This document shows positions 24,987 to 36,032 of a stretch of 42,680 bases of DNA, one piece after another. The notes beneath the pieces are model-generated. The model was not told where the DNA came from. It searched no databases and saw only the letters and a list, made by a program, of their open reading frames with translations. The first letter of the stretch is position 1. The number at the start of each line of letters is the position of its first letter. The DNA comes from Pseudomonadota bacterium (GTDB lineage: Bacteria; Pseudomonadota; Gammaproteobacteria; Burkholderiales; JABEVD01), in NCBI GenBank assembly GCA_021802545.1, contig JAJZRS010000024.1, positions 1-42,680 of the forward strand. The letters run 5' to 3'. A program made the position numbers and the translations under genes.

Positions 24987-26219
24987 TCAGAAACTCCGCT
25001 GAAACCAGCTCTTCATCCTTTCGAATATCTGCCCAAATGAACCCGAATGCATCGAAATCAGATTCTGGCGCTTGTGCTGCTCCAACCCCATCAACAACAG
25101 CCCCACCCCCGTGGAAAAACGCGGCGTCCTCACCACTTCCGCAAGTCCGCCGACATACTGCGGAATACCGAGCCTGACGGGCATGTGGAAGACTTCTTCT
25201 CCCAATTCGACCATCCCCGCCATTGCGCTGCTTCCTCCCGTGATCACGATCCCTGAAGACAAGAGCTCTTCGAACCGGCTTCTTCTCAATTCGGCCTGGA
25301 TGAGCGAATAAAGCTCTTCCACCCTGGGTTCGATGACTTCGGCAAGCGTCTGGCGGGAAAGCTGGCGCGCGCCGCGCTCCCCCACGCCGGGCACTTCGAT
25401 CATTTCCGTTGGATCGGCCAGCTGACGCAATGCGCACCCATAGCGCACCTTGATGTCTTCGGCCTCCTTGGTCGGCGTTCTGAGCGCCATCGCGATGTCA
25501 TTCGTGATCTGGTCCCCGGCGATCGGAATCACTGCCGTATGCCTGATTGCGCCCTGCGAAAAGACCGCGATGTCGGCCGTGCCGCCGCCGATATCGACCA
25601 GGCAAACCCCGAGGTCTTTTTCGTCCTCGGAAAGGACGGCCATGGCGGAAGCGAGCGGCTGCAGGATGAGATCGCGCTCGACGAGGCCGCAGCGCCTCAC
25701 GCACTTCACGATGTTCTGGGCGGCCGAGATTGCGCCCGTCACGATGTGCACCTTCACTTCAAGCCTCATCCCGCTCATGCCGAGCGGCTCCCTGACGTCT
25801 TCCTGTCCGTCGATGATGAATTCCTGGTTCAGGATGTGAAGGATCTGCTGGTCCGTCGGAATGTTCACCGCTTTGGCCGTCTCCACCACGCGCTCGACGT
25901 CCATCTGGCTGACTTCCTTTTCCTTGATCGCCACCATGCCGTGAGAATTGAAGCTTTTGATGTGGCTGCCCGCGATGCCCGTGAAGACTTCCCTGATTTT
26001 GCAGTCCGCCATCAGCTCGGCTTCTTCCAGCGCGCGCTGGATCGCATTCACCGTCGATTCGATGTTGACCACAACGCCCTTCTTGAGTCCGCGCGACGGA
26101 TGGCTTCCCATGCCGACGATCTCGAGTTTCCCTTCGTGCGTGATTTCGGCGACGATCGCGACGATTTTCGATGTACCGATATCGAGGCCGACGATCAGAT
26201 TTTTCGCTTCCCTAGCCAT
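24987..26219 (-). CDS. ftsA: Cell division protein FtsA
   Basis: Actin-like membrane tether of FtsZ. 410 residues: NLIVGLDIGTSKIVAIVAEI (phosphate 1), the SHUT-ASP-type 1C domain including GIAGSHIKSFNSHGMVAIK, VCLVDIGGGTADIAVFSQG (phosphate 2), and VITGGSSAMAGMVELGEEVF (adenosine). The C-terminal amphipathic helix FGQIFERMKSWFQRSF is the membrane-targeting sequence. The ATG at 26219 follows GGGGCGGGAA. It lies 21 bases after ftsQ and before ftsZ, the usual dcw order. Confidence 0.98.
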   Translation of the reverse strand: MAREAKNLIVGLDIGTSKIVAIVAEITHEGKLEIVGMGSHPSRGLKKGVVVNIESTVNAIQRALEEAELMADCKIREVFTGIAGSHIKSFNSHGMVAIKEKEVSQMDVERVVETAKAVNIPTDQQILHILNQEFIIDGQEDVREPLGMSGMRLEVKVHIVTGAISAAQNIVKCVRRCGLVERDLILQPLASAMAVLSEDEKDLGVCLVDIGGGTADIAVFSQGAIRHTAVIPIAGDQITNDIAMALRTPTKEAEDIKVRYGCALRQLADPTEMIEVPGVGERGARQLSRQTLAEVIEPRVEELYSLIQAELRRSRFEELLSSGIVITGGSSAMAGMVELGEEVFHMPVRLGIPQYVGGLAEVVRTPRFSTGVGLLLMGLEQHKRQNLISMHSGSFGQIFERMKSWFQRSF

Positions 26220-26240
26220 TTCCCGCCCCTTTACAATCCG

Positions 26241-26957
26241 TTAAGCGCCCGCCCGGGCTTTCAACCCCGGAACCCGCACTGCAAATCCATTTTCGTAACG
26301 CAAATCGACATAATCGATGCGCCCGGCAAGCCTCCCCACCGTCCTCGAGTAAAGGGCAGCAAAATCGGCAAGATGTGGTTCCACATTGTCCCTGCCCAGC
26401 TCGATCGTCATGCCGTCATCCAGCAAAATTTCCCAAGACCGTCTTTCCGAAAGACTGAGCCTCGCAAGACGAAACCCGAGCGGAGCAAGGTTTTTCGAGA
26501 ACGCCCCATACTCCTCAGCAACTTCCTGGGACGAGCCGTAAGGACCTGAAAAATAGGGAAGCTGCCTGTCCGTCGAGGCATCGAAAACATCGCCGTAGGT
26601 GTCGACGAGCTGGTCCGCACCCCAATGGGCGAGCGGCACATGCTCCTCTATCTTCACATCCACTTCCAGCGGCCATCTGCGCCTCACGCTCACCGTCCTC
26701 ACCCATGGCAGCTTCTCGAAGTCGCTGCGCATCCCGTCAATGTCCATGGTGAAGAAATTGCCCTTCACCCGTCTGTCCGCAATGAACCGGACCTGATCGC
26801 GGGTCAGGTGGTGAGTCATGCCTTCCACTTTCAACACTTCGAGCGAGAAATTGGGCAGATGGACGATGCGGAAGAGCAGCGCATAGAGGCTGAATCCGAC
26901 CACGAAGGCGAACAGGATATTGGATATGGCATTCAGATCCTGTGGCCTATCCCACAT
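26241..26957 (-). CDS. ftsQ: Cell division protein FtsQ
   Basis: Bitopic divisome protein that recruits FtsB and FtsL. 238 residues: short cytoplasmic N-terminus, one TM helix (about 10-30, [19 protein letters not shown]), then a periplasmic POTRA domain ([20 protein letters not shown]) and the beta domain with [24 protein letters not shown] in two segments. It ends [20 protein letters not shown], which is characteristic. ATG at 26957 with GGAGGAAA; it overlaps ddl by 11 bases. Confidence 0.96.
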   Translation of the reverse strand: MWDRPQDLNAISNILFAFVVGFSLYALLFRIVHLPNFSLEVLKVEGMTHHLTRDQVRFIADRRVKGNFFTMDIDGMRSDFEKLPWVRTVSVRRRWPLEVDVKIEEHVPLAHWGADQLVDTYGDVFDASTDRQLPYFSGPYGSSQEVAEEYGAFSKNLAPLGFRLARLSLSERRSWEILLDDGMTIELGRDNVEPHLADFAALYSRTVGRLAGRIDYVDLRYENGFAVRVPGLKARAGA

Positions 26958-27843
26958 GGCTTTCCTCCAGGATGCGCAATACCAGATCGTCGAATTCCAT
27001 TCCCGTTTTTCGTGCCGACATGGGAACCAGGCTGTGGTCGGTCATGCCGGGCACGGTATTCATTTCGAGGAAAACCGGGCCATCTTGCCCGATGATGAGG
27101 TCCACTCTTCCCCAGCCCCTGCATCCCAGCGCATTGAAGGACTTGAGGACCAGTTCGTGCAGTTTTTCCTCTTCCTCATCCGGCAAGCCGGGGCAAATGT
27201 AGCGCGTGTCGTTTGCGAAATATTTCGCGTCATAATCGTAGAATTCATGCGGCGTCTCTATCCTGATGGAAGGCAGCACTTTTTCCCCGAGAACCGGAAA
27301 CTGCACTTCCTTTCCTTCGACGAAGGATTCGGCAATGACGATGGAGTCGTATTGCGCTGCGAGGCCATAGGCCTCCTTCAGCCTTGCCGCATCCTTGACC
27401 TTGCTGATGCCGATGCTCGATCCCTCGCATGCGGGCTTGACGAAGATCGGCAACCCCAGTCGCATCGCCACTGCCTCGAAATCGGAATCAGCAGTCAGCA
27501 GCTCGTATTTCGCGATCGGAATTCCGGAAGCCTGCCAGATCAGCTTGGTGCGCCATTTGTCCATGGAGAGGCTGGAAGCCAGCACGCCGCTCCCCGTATA
27601 GGGAATGCCCATCAATTCGAGCGCGCCCTGTATCGTGCCATCCTCCCCGTAGCGGCCGTGCAGCGCGATGAAAGCCCGGTCGAAACCTCTGAGGCCGGCA
27701 ATGTCGTGTTCTGCAGGATCGAAGGCATGCGCGTCGACGTTTTTTCTGATCAGCGCGGCAAGCACGGCATTCCCGCTTTTCAGGGAAATTTCCCGCTCGG
27801 CTGAACGGCCTCCCATCAGCACCGCGACCTTTCCGAAATTCAT
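26947..27843 (-). CDS. ddl: D-alanine--D-alanine ligase
   Basis: ATP-grasp enzyme that makes the D-Ala-D-Ala dipeptide used by MurF. 298 residues. N-terminal [19 protein letters not shown], then [23 protein letters not shown] in two conserved blocks, the ATP-binding [19 protein letters not shown], and the Mg-binding C-terminal [22 protein letters not shown]. This is the DdlB type found in dcw clusters. The start overlaps the murB stop (ATGA), and the end overlaps ftsQ. Confidence 0.97.
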   Translation of the reverse strand: MNFGKVAVLMGGRSAEREISLKSGNAVLAALIRKNVDAHAFDPAEHDIAGLRGFDRAFIALHGRYGEDGTIQGALELMGIPYTGSGVLASSLSMDKWRTKLIWQASGIPIAKYELLTADSDFEAVAMRLGLPIFVKPACEGSSIGISKVKDAARLKEAYGLAAQYDSIVIAESFVEGKEVQFPVLGEKVLPSIRIETPHEFYDYDAKYFANDTRYICPGLPDEEEEKLHELVLKSFNALGCRGWGRVDLIIGQDGPVFLEMNTVPGMTDHSLVPMSARKTGMEFDDLVLRILEESHVG

Positions 27844-28703
27844 GCTGCCTCCCCGATGATGCGCACTTCACGCTCCAGTTCGATTCCCGTTTCCGTCAAG
27901 ACCGTCTGCCTGACGAGATCGATCAGGCTTTCGATGTCCGACGCTTTCGCATCCCCCGTATTGACGATGAAGTTGGCGTGCTTCTCCGAAACCATCGCCC
28001 CTCCTATCGTGCATCCCTTGAGCCCGCATGATTCGATCAGTCGCGCCGCATAATCGCCCTGCGGATTCCTGAACACGGACCCTGCATTGGGATAGGAAAG
28101 CGGCTGGGCAGCGATCCTCTTCTTGAGCATGGTCTTGATTTCCTCCATCCCGCCTTGTCCACGAACCAGCCTGAACCATGCAGAAACGAACCATTCCCTG
28201 GCCGGCCCCGATACGGAGCGATAGCCGATCTTGTATTCCCCGGGATGCCTCGTTTTCACGATGCCGTCCCGGCCGATCGACTCGACCTTTTCCACGATCT
28301 TCCACGTCTCCCCGCCATAACATCCCGCGTTCATCGCAAGCGCTCCGCCCACCGTTCCCGGAATTCCAGCCAGAAATTCGGCGCCTCGCCATTCCCGATT
28401 TGCCGCAAATCGCGCCACCTTCGCGCATGCGACCCCTGCCTGGGCATGGATCAGACCTTCCTCTTCCGATAGCCCTTCCAGCACCTTGTGCATGAGGATC
28501 ACCGTTCCCCTGACGCCGCCGTCCCTCACCAACAGGTTGCTGCCGAGACCGATCACCTCTATCGGCTCGTCTTCCGGCAGGGATCTCAGGAATTCTGAAA
28601 GATCCGCGAGGTCGGCCGGCCTGTAGAACTGGTCGGCATTGCCCCCCACCTTCCAGCTGGTGTGGCGCCTCATCGGTTCCGCATGCATGAGCTCGCCGCG
28701 CAT
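27840..28703 (-). CDS. murB: UDP-N-acetylenolpyruvoylglucosamine reductase
   Basis: FAD/NADPH enzyme that reduces the enolpyruvyl group to give UDP-MurNAc. 287 residues: NTSWKVGG-type FAD entry ([18 protein letters not shown]), [34 protein letters not shown], and the catalytic-Ser region [20 protein letters not shown]. The short C-terminal part [19 protein letters not shown] is of the compact type II form. Its ATG shares a base with the murC stop (TGATG), and it overlaps ddl by four bases. Confidence 0.96.
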   Translation of the reverse strand: MRGELMHAEPMRRHTSWKVGGNADQFYRPADLADLSEFLRSLPEDEPIEVIGLGSNLLVRDGGVRGTVILMHKVLEGLSEEEGLIHAQAGVACAKVARFAANREWRGAEFLAGIPGTVGGALAMNAGCYGGETWKIVEKVESIGRDGIVKTRHPGEYKIGYRSVSGPAREWFVSAWFRLVRGQGGMEEIKTMLKKRIAAQPLSYPNAGSVFRNPQGDYAARLIESCGLKGCTIGGAMVSEKHANFIVNTGDAKASDIESLIDLVRQTVLTETGIELEREVRIIGEAA

Positions 28704-30085
28704 CAGCTATTCCCTTCAACAATCTTCTTTGGGATGGATCCGATGGAACCCGCCCCCATCACGAGCACGACATCCCCGTCCTGGACGACGTTGCCGAGCA
28801 TGCCGACGATTTCCTCTGGCGTCTCCACGAAAATCGGATCGACCTGTCCCTGTAGCCTCACGCTCCGCGCGAGCGACCTGCCGTCTGCCGCGACGATGGG
28901 GGATTCTCCTGCCGGATAGACTTCGGTGAGAAAAAGCACGTCGACCGATGCGAGCACCTTGACGAAATCCTCGAAAAGATCGCGCGTCCTCGAGTACCTG
29001 TGAGGCTGGAAGGCGAGCACGATTCGCTTGCCCGGGAACGCGCCGCGGGCGGCAGCGATCGTCGCAGCCATCTCTGCAGGATGATGTCCGTAGTCGTCGA
29101 TCAGGGTATAGCTTCCCCCTTTGATCGGGATTTCCCCATAGTTCTGGAACCGCCTTCCCACCCCCTTGAATTCCGAAAGCGCCTTGGCGATCGCATCGTC
29201 CGAAATGTTGAGCTCGACCCCGACGGCAACTGCAGCAAGCGCGTTCCTGACGTTGTGAAGCCCGGGAAGATTGAGGGTGACCGGAAAGGAATGGCCGTTG
29301 CGCTTCACCCTGAACTTCATCTGCCCGCCGCAATGCTCGATGTCGAAAGCGCGGACCTGAGCTTCTTCCGAAATGCCGTAGGTCGTGATCGTCTTGGTGA
29401 TGCTCTTGCTCATCTCCATCACGCTGGGATCGTCTGCGCACAGCACCGCAACTCCGTAGAACGGGAGATGCTCGACGAAATCGGCGAAGGTCTGCCTGAG
29501 TTTCGCAAAATCGTGCCCGTAGGTTTCCATGTGATCTGCGTCGATATTCGTGACGACTGCGATGACGGGCTGAAGATGTAGGAATGAAGCGTCCGACTCG
29601 TCCGCTTCCACGACGATGAATTCGCCGCTGCCCAGCTTGGCGTTGGACCCGGCGCTGTTGAGTTTTCCGCCGATCACGAAGGTCGGATCAATCCCGCCTT
29701 CGGCCAGCACGCTGGACACCAGGCTCGTTGTGGTCGTCTTGCCATGGGTGCCTGCCACCGCAATTCCCTTTTTGAGCCTCATCAGCTCGGCCAGCATCAC
29801 CGCACGCGGCACAACCGGTATCCTCTTCTGCCTTGCGGTAGCGACTTCGGGATTGTCTTCCTTCACCGCGGTCGATACCACCACAACGTCCGCCTGGGAG
29901 ATGTTTTCGGCCCGGTGCCCGATGCTCACGGATGCGCCGAGCGCCTTGAGCCGGGCAGTCGATGCGTTTTCGTGCAGATCCGAACCGCTCACGGCGTACC
30001 CCAGATTGAGCAATACTTCGGCGATCCCGCTCATGCCCGAACCGCCTATCCCTACAAAATGAATGTGACTGATCTTGTGTCTCAT
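28703..30085 (-). CDS. murC: UDP-N-acetylmuramate--L-alanine ligase
   Basis: Adds L-Ala to UDP-MurNAc, the first step of stem-peptide synthesis, in the cytoplasm. 460 residues. The N-terminal Rossmann domain has [19 protein letters not shown], followed by the ATP-binding [13 protein letters not shown] (111-123). The central domain includes [11 protein letters not shown] and [14 protein letters not shown]. The C-terminal domain has [16 protein letters not shown], which is specific for MurC. The ATG overlaps the murG stop (ATGA). Confidence 0.98.
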   Translation of the reverse strand: MRHKISHIHFVGIGGSGMSGIAEVLLNLGYAVSGSDLHENASTARLKALGASVSIGHRAENISQADVVVVSTAVKEDNPEVATARQKRIPVVPRAVMLAELMRLKKGIAVAGTHGKTTTTSLVSSVLAEGGIDPTFVIGGKLNSAGSNAKLGSGEFIVVEADESDASFLHLQPVIAVVTNIDADHMETYGHDFAKLRQTFADFVEHLPFYGVAVLCADDPSVMEMSKSITKTITTYGISEEAQVRAFDIEHCGGQMKFRVKRNGHSFPVTLNLPGLHNVRNALAAVAVGVELNISDDAIAKALSEFKGVGRRFQNYGEIPIKGGSYTLIDDYGHHPAEMAATIAAARGAFPGKRIVLAFQPHRYSRTRDLFEDFVKVLASVDVLFLTEVYPAGESPIVAADGRSLARSVRLQGQVDPIFVETPEEIVGMLGNVVQDGDVVLVMGAGSIGSIPKKIVEGNS

Positions 30086-31137
30086 GCAGCAAGCTCCATG
30101 CAGGCTTGAGCGACTTTTTCCGTCGCATCTGTCATCGCAAGTTTTCTTGCCCTATTCGCCATCTCGAGCAGCTTCTGTCTGTCCATGCTCTTCATCAGCT
30201 CGGCAAGCTTGGCTGGCTCGAATTCGTTCTGGGGAATCAATATTGCAGCGCCCGATTCGCTCAGATAACGCGCATTCCATCTCTGGTGATCGTCTACCGC
30301 ATGGGGATAGGGAACCAGGATGCTGGCAATCCCCGCTGCAGCGATCTCGGATACCGTGAGCGCCCCAGACCTGCAAACGATCAGATCGGCCTTTGCGTAA
30401 GCCTCTCCCATGTCTGCGATGAAGGGTACGACTTCAGCGCTTGCGCCGCATTCTCGATAGGCGGCCTTCACCCTTTCCAGATCATCAACGCCTGCCTGGT
30501 GGAGCACATGCGGCTTTTGCTCCATCATCCCAATGGCCTTCGGCAACGTTTCGTTGAGCGCCCTTGCGCCGCGACTGCCGCCGACAATAAGCAGCGACAA
30601 CGGGCCTGCCCTGTTTTCGAAGCGCACACCGGGTGCGGGAAGGGCGGCGATTTCGCTTCTCACCGGATTGCCGACATGAATTGCCTTTTTCAGTGCGCCG
30701 GGGAATGCGACCAGTGTCCTGGTTGCAAACCTGGACAGGATTTTGTTCGAAAGACCGGCAATCGCATTCTGTTCATGGATGACGAGCGGCTTTTTGAGCG
30801 TTGCAGCCGTCATTCCGCCCGGAAAAGAGGCAAATCCGCCCATTCCCAGAACGACATCAGGCCTTCGCGAAAGGATAATCTTCGCGCTTTGCAGACAGGC
30901 GAAAGCCAGCGCAAAGGGAAGCGTCAGCCATCTCAATATCCCGCTTTTTCTCACCCCGGAGAACCTCACGTATTCGATTTCAATCCCCTTTTCCGGCACG
31001 AGCTTGGCTTCCATGCCGCTCTTCGTACCGAGCCAGACGATATTGAAGCCCTTTTTCTTCAGCTCTTGTGCGACAGCCAGGGCCGGGAAGATATGCCCTC
31101 CCGTTCCCCCCGCCATGATGAGCGCCGTGCGCTTCAA
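30082..31137 (-). CDS. murG: UDP-GlcNAc:lipid-linked MurNAc-pentapeptide transferase MurG
   Basis: Glycosyltransferase that converts lipid I to lipid II at the inner face of the membrane. 351 residues from a TTG at 31137 ([20 protein letters not shown]) that overlaps the ftsW stop as TTGA. The frame continues 270 bases upstream into ftsW, but that extension is arginine-rich shadow sequence and not Mur[32 protein letters not shown], and the donor-binding [20 protein letters not shown] are diagnostic. A four-base overlap with murC follows. Confidence 0.96.
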   Translation of the reverse strand: MKRTALIMAGGTGGHIFPALAVAQELKKKGFNIVWLGTKSGMEAKLVPEKGIEIEYVRFSGVRKSGILRWLTLPFALAFACLQSAKIILSRRPDVVLGMGGFASFPGGMTAATLKKPLVIHEQNAIAGLSNKILSRFATRTLVAFPGALKKAIHVGNPVRSEIAALPAPGVRFENRAGPLSLLIVGGSRGARALNETLPKAIGMMEQKPHVLHQAGVDDLERVKAAYRECGASAEVVPFIADMGEAYAKADLIVCRSGALTVSEIAAAGIASILVPYPHAVDDHQRWNARYLSESGAAILIPQNEFEPAKLAELMKSMDRQKLLEMANRARKLAMTDATEKVAQACMELAA

Positions 31138-32285
31138 AATACTTTCCCTTTCATCATGAGCCTGTTTTCGAAATCCACCCTGAACAGCATCCCGAGCGCG
31201 ATGCAGTTCGAAACGATGCCGCTCCCTCCGAAGCTGAGAAGCGGGAGAGTCAAGCCCTTGGTCGGCAGCACACCCATGTTCACCCCGAAATTGATGATGG
31301 ACTGCACCCCGAGCCAAATCCCTATCCCCTGGGCGACCAGCGCGGGAAAATAGCGCTCGAGGGAAGCGGCTGTCCTGCCGATGGAAAAGGCGCGGATCAC
31401 GAGCCATGCGAACAGCCCGATCACCGTCGCAATGCCGACAAAACCGAGTTCCTCGCCGATCACCGCGAGCAGAAAGTCGGTGTGCGCTTCAGGAAGATAG
31501 AAGAGCTTCTCGACGCTGCCGCCAAGACCCACGCCGAACCATTCTCCCCTGCCTATCGCGATCAGCGCATGGCTCAGCTGATATCCCTTGCCGAAGGGAT
31601 CGGACCACGGATCCATGAATCCCGCCACGCGCTGCATCCTGTACGGGGAAGTCCATATCAAAAGAACGAAGCCTACGAGCAGCATCAGGATGAGCCCGAC
31701 GAAAAGCCTGCCGTTCATGCCACCCAGGAAAAGGGCCGACATCGCGATTGCGGTGATGACAGCGAAGGCGCCGAAATCCGGTTCCGCGAGCAGGAGAAAA
31801 CCCGTCACAAGCATGACGAGAAACATGGGCAGGAAGCCCTTCTTGAGGTCCTGCATGTAAGCCGCCTTGCGAACCGTGTAATCGGCCGCATAGATCACGA
31901 CGCAGAGCTTCATGAATTCCGAGGGCTGGAGATTGACCACGAAAAGCGAAAGCCATCGCCGGCTCCCGTTCACTTCCCGTCCTATTCCGGGGATCAGCAC
32001 CAGCACCAGCAGGATCGCGGCTGCGATGAAGAGATAGAGCGCCATTTTCTGCCATGTCCTCGTCGGCACCTGGAAGACCGCCATGCCTGCTATCGTTCCG
32101 ATTGCGAGGAAAACGGCCTGCCTGAGCAGGAAATAGGTGGGATGTCCGCCCGAAGCATGCTTACCCGCATCGGCGATTGCGATCGACGCGGAATAGACCA
32201 TGACGAGTCCGATGCCGAACAGGAACAGGACGATCCAGAACAGCGTCCTGTCGTAGTCAGCTTCCATGTTCAGCGGGGCGTACAT
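31134..32285 (-). CDS. ftsW: Lipid II-polymerising glycosyltransferase FtsW (SEDS family)
   Basis: 383 residues with about ten TM helices. SEDS signatures: [23 protein letters not shown] in two blocks, [44 protein letters not shown] (split here as [19 protein letters not shown] and the following AVIGEELG, the catalytic-loop region), and [19 protein letters not shown]. FtsW works with the FtsI transpeptidase at the septum. The ATG at 32285 overlaps murD by 16 bases; an alternative ATG at 32267 would remove six residues and the overlap. The 3' end overlaps murG by four bases. Confidence 0.96.
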   Translation of the reverse strand: MYAPLNMEADYDRTLFWIVLFLFGIGLVMVYSASIAIADAGKHASGGHPTYFLLRQAVFLAIGTIAGMAVFQVPTRTWQKMALYLFIAAAILLVLVLIPGIGREVNGSRRWLSLFVVNLQPSEFMKLCVVIYAADYTVRKAAYMQDLKKGFLPMFLVMLVTGFLLLAEPDFGAFAVITAIAMSALFLGGMNGRLFVGLILMLLVGFVLLIWTSPYRMQRVAGFMDPWSDPFGKGYQLSHALIAIGRGEWFGVGLGGSVEKLFYLPEAHTDFLLAVIGEELGFVGIATVIGLFAWLVIRAFSIGRTAASLERYFPALVAQGIGIWLGVQSIINFGVNMGVLPTKGLTLPLLSFGGSGIVSNCIALGMLFRVDFENRLMMKGKVF

Positions 32286-33607
32286 GTTTCCAGCCTCTTG
32301 AAAGCGGCCGAGAATGCTTCGGCCCGGTGAACGTAGTTTCTGAACATGTCGAAACTCGCGCAGGCGGGAGACAGAAGCACTGCATCTCCCGTTTTTGCCG
32401 TATAAAAAGCCTTGTCCACCGCCTCATCCATGCTCGATGCATGCATTATCGGGATCGAGACGCCCGCTATGGCGCGCTCGATGATGGAAGCGTCCCTGCC
32501 GATCAGCACGACTGCTCTTGAATGGTTTTCGACTGCCGTCTTGAGGGGAGAAAAGTCCTGTCCTTTGCCCTCCCCCCCGAGTATCAGAACGGACTTGGCA
32601 GGAAGTCCCACGAGGGCCGCGACGGTCGCCCCCACATTCGTCCCTTTCGAGTCGTCGTAGAATGCGACGCCTCCGATCTCGCCTATTTTTTCGACTCTGT
32701 GCGGCAACCCTGAAAATTCGGAAAGCGCGCCTGCCAACGCCTCTTCGGGCACATCGAGGACTGAGCAGAGGGCAAGGGACGCTAGCGCATTGAGGACATT
32801 GTGAAGCCCGGCAACCTTCAGGCTTGACGCCTGCATCAGACGCCTTTCCCCCTTCATCAGCCAGCCGTCAGAGAGGCCGTATTCGGATTCGCCCCTGGGG
32901 GAGGAAAGACCGAAAGAAACCATTTTCCTTCCGGGAAGGCGCATCGCCATGGTCGCCTCGTCGTCGCGATTGAGCACCTGGACGCCGTCGCCCTTGAAAA
33001 TTGCGGACTTCGCCCTTCCGTAATCATTCATCGAGTCATAGCGATCGAGATGATCCTCGCTCAAATTCAGCACAACTGCAGCCTTCGCATTCAGACTGTT
33101 CAGCGTCTCGAGCTGGAAGCTGGAGAGTTCGAGCACGTAGGCGGAAGGATTCCTGTCCAGCGTGTCCAATACGGGCAGTCCGATGTTGCCGGCCACAACC
33201 GTCTCCAGCCCTGCTTTTCTGCACATTTCTCCGACCATGGACGTGACGGTGCTCTTCCCGTTCGAGCCGGTGATCGCGATGACGATGGGCGCAGGATTTC
33301 TCTTGGCGATTTCCATGGCGAAAAGCTCGACGTCACCTGCGACCGGGATGTTCCTTTTGATGGCCTCGATAATGACGGGTTCCTTCAGGGAAAGCCCTGG
33401 GCTCACCACGACCAGATCCGCTTTGTCGAGCAGTTCATGCTTGAAAGGGCCGGTTGCGATCGGCAGTTTCAGGTCGGCTGCGCGAGGCGGATTTTCGCGG
33501 CTGTCCGCGGCGAACACCTCTGCGCCGATGGACTGCAGCCATCGTGCGGCGGATATGCCCGTCTCTCCCATACCCAGAACCAATACCTTTTTCCCTTTCA
33601 ATTCCAT
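32270..33607 (-). CDS. murD: UDP-N-acetylmuramoyl-L-alanine--D-glutamate ligase
   Basis: Adds D-Glu to UDP-MurNAc-L-Ala. 445 residues from the ATG at 33607 ([17 protein letters not shown]), two bases after the mraY stop; the open frame upstream lies within mraY and is not homologous. The ATP-binding loop is [13 protein letters not shown] (112-124). [24 protein letters not shown] and [17 protein letters not shown] are the standard Mur-ligase blocks, with the carbamylated Lys region preserved. The C-terminal [20 protein letters not shown] is MurD-specific. Confidence 0.97.
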   Translation of the reverse strand: MELKGKKVLVLGMGETGISAARWLQSIGAEVFAADSRENPPRAADLKLPIATGPFKHELLDKADLVVVSPGLSLKEPVIIEAIKRNIPVAGDVELFAMEIAKRNPAPIVIAITGSNGKSTVTSMVGEMCRKAGLETVVAGNIGLPVLDTLDRNPSAYVLELSSFQLETLNSLNAKAAVVLNLSEDHLDRYDSMNDYGRAKSAIFKGDGVQVLNRDDEATMAMRLPGRKMVSFGLSSPRGESEYGLSDGWLMKGERRLMQASSLKVAGLHNVLNALASLALCSVLDVPEEALAGALSEFSGLPHRVEKIGEIGGVAFYDDSKGTNVGATVAALVGLPAKSVLILGGEGKGQDFSPLKTAVENHSRAVVLIGRDASIIERAIAGVSIPIMHASSMDEAVDKAFYTAKTGDAVLLSPACASFDMFRNYVHRAEAFSAAFKRLETCTPR

Positions 33608-33609
33608 CC

Positions 33610-34695
33610 TCACCTCAGCTTCAGGGTGGATAAGCCCAGCAGGACCAGCATCATGGTGATGATCCAGAAGCGCACGACGACCTGGGTTTCCTTCCATCCC
33701 TTCAATTCGAAGTGGTGGTGAAGCGGCGCCATCTTGAACACTCTTTTCCCGGTGAGCTTGAAGGAGGCGACCTGGATCATCACCGAAAGCGTTTCAACCA
33801 CGAAAACGCCGCCCATCATGAAGAGCACGATCTCCTGCCTGACGATGACCGCGATGACACCGAGCGCACCGCCCAGGGCAAGCGCCCCCACATCACCCAT
33901 GAACACTTCCGCCGGATAGGCATTGAACCAGAGAAAGGCGAGGCCTGCGCCAGTCAGCGCCCCGCAGAAAACCGAGAGCTCGCCCGAACCCGGTATGTGG
34001 GGAACGCCGAGGTATTTCGAAAACACGGCATGCCCCGCCACATAAGCGAAGATCGAGAATGCACCTGCCACGAGCACGGTCGGCATGATGGCGAGCCCGT
34101 CCAGTCCGTCTGTCAGGTTGACAGCATTGCTCGTTCCGACGATGACGAAATAGGCGAGCAGCACGAACCCGAATGCGCCGAGCGGGAACACGAGATGCTT
34201 GAAGAAGGGCACGATGAGTTCAGTCTCGGCAGGCAGCGTGGACGTCTTGACGAGATAGACGGCCACCCCGATTGCGATCGCGGATTGCCAGAACATCTTC
34301 GCTTTCGCAGATAGGCCCTTTGGATTTCTTTCAACGACCTTTCTGTAATCGTCGACCCAGCCGATTGCACCGTATCCCAGCGTGGTGAAGAGCACGAGCC
34401 ATACATAGCGGTCGGATAGATCCCCCCAGAGCAGCGTCGAAATGGCCACCGATATCAGGATAAGCGCACCGCCCATCGTCGGCGTGCCAGCCTTGACGAG
34501 ATGGGTCTGCGGGCCGTCGCTCCTGACCGATTGGCCGATCTTGTAGGCGGTCAGCTTCCTGATCATGGCGGGACCGACCATGAAGGAAATCACGAGAGAA
34601 GTCATCGATGCGAGCACTGTGCGCAGCGTGATGTAGCTGAACGCATTGAAGGCATGTATATCGTGCGCCAGGTATTGCGCCAGGATCAGCAGCAT
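33610..34695 (-). CDS. mraY: Phospho-MurNAc-pentapeptide transferase (lipid I synthase) MraY
   Basis: Transfers phospho-MurNAc-pentapeptide to undecaprenyl phosphate, the first membrane step. 361 residues from the ATG at 34695 ([19 protein letters not shown]), with ten TM helices. The catalytic region [20 protein letters not shown] holds the DD motif, followed by [13 protein letters not shown] and [15 protein letters not shown]. The H-rich [13 protein letters not shown] is diagnostic. It ends close to murD and starts within the last bases of murF (10-base overlap), so both junctions are coupled. Confidence 0.98.
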   Translation of the reverse strand: MLLILAQYLAHDIHAFNAFSYITLRTVLASMTSLVISFMVGPAMIRKLTAYKIGQSVRSDGPQTHLVKAGTPTMGGALILISVAISTLLWGDLSDRYVWLVLFTTLGYGAIGWVDDYRKVVERNPKGLSAKAKMFWQSAIAIGVAVYLVKTSTLPAETELIVPFFKHLVFPLGAFGFVLLAYFVIVGTSNAVNLTDGLDGLAIMPTVLVAGAFSIFAYVAGHAVFSKYLGVPHIPGSGELSVFCGALTGAGLAFLWFNAYPAEVFMGDVGALALGGALGVIAVIVRQEIVLFMMGGVFVVETLSVMIQVASFKLTGKRVFKMAPLHHHFELKGWKETQVVVRFWIITMMLVLLGLSTLKLR

Positions 34696-36032
34696 GCCTT
34701 TTCCCTTTCCTCCAGTTTTTCGACGATCCGCTCCATCTTCATGAAGCGCGATCCCTTGACCAGGACGGTCGTATCTTGATCGATGATTGATGCCGCTTTG
34801 GCAGACAACTCGTCTGCATCCGTGAATGATTCGCCTCGACCGAATGAGGTTGCCGCACCCGCACTCAGTTTCCCCAGGGTGAGGAGCACGCCTATTCCGG
34901 CTTCCCGTGCAGCGATTCCGATTTCCCTGTGCAGTTTCTCCGCATCCGCCCCGAGTTCTCCCATGTCGCCCAGAATCAGAAGCGTTTTCCCTTTTGCCCT
35001 GGAAAGCCACGAGATTGCAGCCTTGACCGACTCGGGATTGGCGTTGTAGGTGTCGTCGATCAGCACTGCGCCTTTCATGCCTTTTCTGCGCTGCATCCTG
35101 CCAGCAACCCCAGTGAATTTTTCGAGGCCTGCCCTGATCGATTCCGCATCGATTCCCAAGGCGCACGCTGCAGCCGTTGCCGCGAGTGCGTTTTTCACGT
35201 TGTGCAGGCCTGGAACGGCGAGCTTCATTGTCAATTTTCCCTGCGGCGTGCGCATGTTGACGATGCTCTCAAACTCGCCGAGTTCGCATTCGGCCGATAC
35301 CTGGGCTTCGCGCTCCAGGCCGAAATCGACGATTTTCCGTTTTGCCGCGAGCGTCTTCCAAAGCGGGGCAAAAGCATCGTCTGCGTTGACGACCGCGACC
35401 CCTTTTTCCTTCAGCCCCTCGAAAATTTCCCCCTTGGCGCGGGCAACTGCTGCGATTGAACCCAAACCCTGCAGATGTGCGCTGGCCGCATTGGTGACGA
35501 GCGCGACATCGGGGGGCGCAATTTTGCACAGGTATTCGATCTCGCCAGGATGGTTCATTCCCATTTCGATCACGGCAAAGCGATGCTCTTTTGTCAGCCT
35601 GAACAGGGTAAGCGGGACGCCTATGTCGTTGTTGAGATTGCCCTGGGTGGCCAGCACTTCGCCCTTCTCGCGCAGAATGGAGGCAAGCATTTCCTTAGTC
35701 GTCGTCTTTCCGTTGCTTCCCGTGACCGCAACGATGGGGATGCCGAATCGGCCGAGCCAGAATGATGCCAATTTCCCCAAAGCGATCCGCGCGTCCTTCA
35801 CGACAAGAAGCGGTATGGAAGATTCGATTTTCCTCTCCACGATCGCCGCAACTGCCCCTTTTTCGGCAGCGTCATTGACGAAATCGGTACCATCGAAGTT
35901 TTCGCCCTTGAGCGCGACGAAAAGATCGCCCTTGCAAACTTTCCTCGTGTCCGTCGACACATTGTCGAATGTTGCATCAGGACCGATGCGTTCGGCTGCG
36001 AGCGCGTCAAGGATTTCGTTCAGGCTCAGCAT
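34686..36032 (-). CDS. murF: UDP-MurNAc-tripeptide--D-alanyl-D-alanine ligase
   Basis: Joins D-Ala-D-Ala to the stem tripeptide. 448 residues from the ATG at 36032 ([20 protein letters not shown]), which overlaps the murE stop by seven bases and follows GGGGTGG. Nine extra residues upstream are possible but unlikely. ATP-binding [16 protein letters not shown] (102-117), [15 protein letters not shown], and the C-terminal [17 protein letters not shown] are the MurF hallmarks. Ligand domain [15 protein letters not shown] sits near 38-52. Confidence 0.97.
   Translation of the reverse strand: MLSLNEILDALAAERIGPDATFDNVSTDTRKVCKGDLFVALKGENFDGTDFVNDAAEKGAVAAIVERKIESSIPLLVVKDARIALGKLASFWLGRFGIPIVAVTGSNGKTTTKEMLASILREKGEVLATQGNLNNDIGVPLTLFRLTKEHRFAVIEMGMNHPGEIEYLCKIAPPDVALVTNAASAHLQGLGSIAAVARAKGEIFEGLKEKGVAVVNADDAFAPLWKTLAAKRKIVDFGLEREAQVSAECELGEFESIVNMRTPQGKLTMKLAVPGLHNVKNALAATAAACALGIDAESIRAGLEKFTGVAGRMQRRKGMKGAVLIDDTYNANPESVKAAISWLSRAKGKTLLILGDMGELGADAEKLHREIGIAAREAGIGVLLTLGKLSAGAATSFGRGESFTDADELSAKAASIIDQDTTVLVKGSRFMKMERIVEKLEEREKACC

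Noticed and set aside
31138-31407. 90-codon N-terminal extension of murG
   Set aside because: Lies inside ftsW, is Arg-rich and unlike MurG; the TTGA overlap with the ftsW stop gives a normal-length protein.
34696-35166. Long N-terminal extension of mraY into murF
   Set aside because: Arg/Gly-rich shadow sequence; MraY starts at the ATG 34695 with the expected 361 residues.
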